Of a stretch of DNA of 64,000 bases, positions 63,301 through 64,000 are shown in pieces (positions within the stretch are counted from its first letter, which is position 1; each line of letters starts with the position of its first letter). The stretch is from Luteimicrobium subarcticum. Its GTDB lineage: Bacteria; Actinomycetota; Actinomycetes; Actinomycetales; Cellulomonadaceae. A program made the translations under genes and the position numbers. The DNA lies in NCBI RefSeq assembly GCF_002798015.1, contig NZ_PGTZ01000014.1:54512-118511 (forward strand). Direction: 5' to 3'. Under the pieces are notes generated by a model, which saw only the letters and a program-made list of their open reading frames with translations, ran no database searches and was not told where the DNA came from.

Positions 63301-63807
63301 TCAGCGGCGCCCCCACAGCCCCTTCACGTAGCCCGCCTGACCGAGGTGCGCCAGGTCGTCGCCCACGATGCTCACGAGCCGGACGCCCAGCGTCACCGGC
63401 GGGTCCCACGCGTCGTCCACCACGCGGTCGAGGTCGTCGTCGGACAGCGTGCCGACGTACGCGAGCGACCGTTCCTGGACGGCGTCGAGGTAGCCCTGCA
63501 GGAGCTCGCGCGGCGCGACGACCTGCGCGACCTCCTCCGGCGTCTGCCCGTACCCCGTCTCCCCCGGCGCGAACGGCAGGTCGAAACGGTCCGCCCAGCC
63601 GTCCGCGTCCCACACCTGCGCGGTGCCCGCGCACGCCGCCACCTGGGCGTCCTGCCCGCGGGCGAGGTGCCACACGAGCCACGCGACGGTGTTCGCCGTC
63701 GGGTCGGGGCGCCACACGAGCGCGTCGTCGCCGAGGCCGTCGAGCACCCGCCGCACGCCGTCACCGATCCGCCCGAAGGCGTCTGCCAGGAGGTCCGAGG
63801 TCCGCAT
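63301..63807 (-). CDS. DinB/DUF664-family protein
   Basis: 168 aa from ATG 63807. Four-helix DinB-like fold with metal-binding histidines suggested by NTVAWLVWHLARGQDAQ and the final GDDLAHLGQAGYVKGLWGRR. Some relatives are mycothiol-dependent transferases, which would fit an actinobacterium, but the substrate is not readable here. It is a second, stand-alone example of the domain fused to a phosphoribosyltransferase at 28644. Confidence 0.85.
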   Translation of the reverse strand: MRTSDLLADAFGRIGDGVRRVLDGLGDDALVWRPDPTANTVAWLVWHLARGQDAQVAACAGTAQVWDADGWADRFDLPFAPGETGYGQTPEEVAQVVAPRELLQGYLDAVQERSLAYVGTLSDDDLDRVVDDAWDPPVTLGVRLVSIVGDDLAHLGQAGYVKGLWGRR

Positions 63808-63904
63808 CCGGCCATCGTGCCCGGGTCTGCCGACCCCCGCAGGCCGACGGCCGGTTCGCAAGGTGCGACCGGGTGGCTGCCCGAGCGCCCCCGCGCACGG
63901 GCTA

Positions 63905-64000
63905 GGTGTTGTGGCTCATGAGGTTGGTGACACGGGTCGGGGTGTGAGGAAGGGGTAGGCCCTGGCGGCAGGATGGAAGTACCTCTACGACCGCCTGCAC
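63905..64000. mobile_element. Possible left end of an insertion sequence (continues beyond window)
   Basis: From about 63905 (TGTTGTGGCTCATGAGGTTG) the sequence loses the dense coding pattern of the neighbour. It looks to me like the terminal repeat region of an IS481-type element. No transposase codons are identifiable before the window ends. This rests on recall of similar ends and is weak. Confidence 0.3.

Overview
The window is chromosomal DNA from a very GC-rich Gram-positive bacterium, most likely a high-GC actinobacterium close to Cellulomonas. This is inferred from third codon positions that are almost all G/C, frequent GTG starts and 4-base ATGA/GTGA gene overlaps, NucS in place of MutS-type mismatch repair next to the ATP synthase genes, and the gene order argS-lysA-hom-thrC-thrB-rho-rpmE-prfA-prmC-tsaC-wecA-atp. 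No species call can be proved from the sequence alone.

Region 1 (1-19.9 kb) is carbohydrate metabolism. The 3' end of treS and maltokinase (mak) open the window and glgB closes the region; together with an off-window glgE they would turn trehalose into alpha-glucan. A 15-kb galactomannan/galactoside locus sits between mak and glgB. It holds a GH2 beta-mannosidase, a GH36 alpha-galactosidase, a GH42 beta-galactosidase, a complete five-gene ABC importer of the oligopeptide type, a ROK regulator and a LacI-type sensor domain with no DNA-binding domain. The same CTTTGATCGA core stands in front of the glycosidase genes and of the importer operon.

Region 2 (19.9-29.7 kb, both strands) is mixed housekeeping: a redox-dead thioredoxin/TPR protein, a lipoprotein plus two-span membrane protein pair, a DivIVA-like coiled-coil protein followed by a gene that seems to start at ACG, two alpha/beta hydrolases, a small zinc protein, an FKBP lipoprotein, and a DinB-phosphoribosyltransferase fusion.

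Region 3 (29.7-33.4 kb, minus strand) is an accessory island of visibly lower GC. A three-gene operon encodes a CD-NTase (cGAS-like cyclic-nucleotide synthase), an E2-like ubiquitin-transfer protein and a 2TM SLATT effector. This fits a CBASS anti-phage system of the E2-only type II ('short') layout. The SLATT gene abuts a frameshifted ribB remnant whose 5' half is missing. A perfect CIRCE-type repeat and a second palindrome lie upstream of the CD-NTase gene.

Region 4 (33.4-40.6 kb, minus strand) holds the class Ib ribonucleotide reductase operon nrdHIEF with tandem NrdR-box-like sites and several long inverted repeats, then nagA, nucS and a DUF2550 gene. Region 5 (40.6-52.6 kb, minus strand) is the F1Fo ATP synthase operon atpBEFHAGDC, preceded by an AtpI-like protein, a WecA-type transferase, tsaC, prmC, prfA and rpmE. 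Region 6 (52.8-63.9 kb) is a GT4 glycosyltransferase on the plus strand, rho with a large Q/G/N-rich insert, the threonine/lysine genes, argS, tRNA-Arg(CCG) and a DinB-like gene. The last ~95 bases may be the edge of an insertion sequence.
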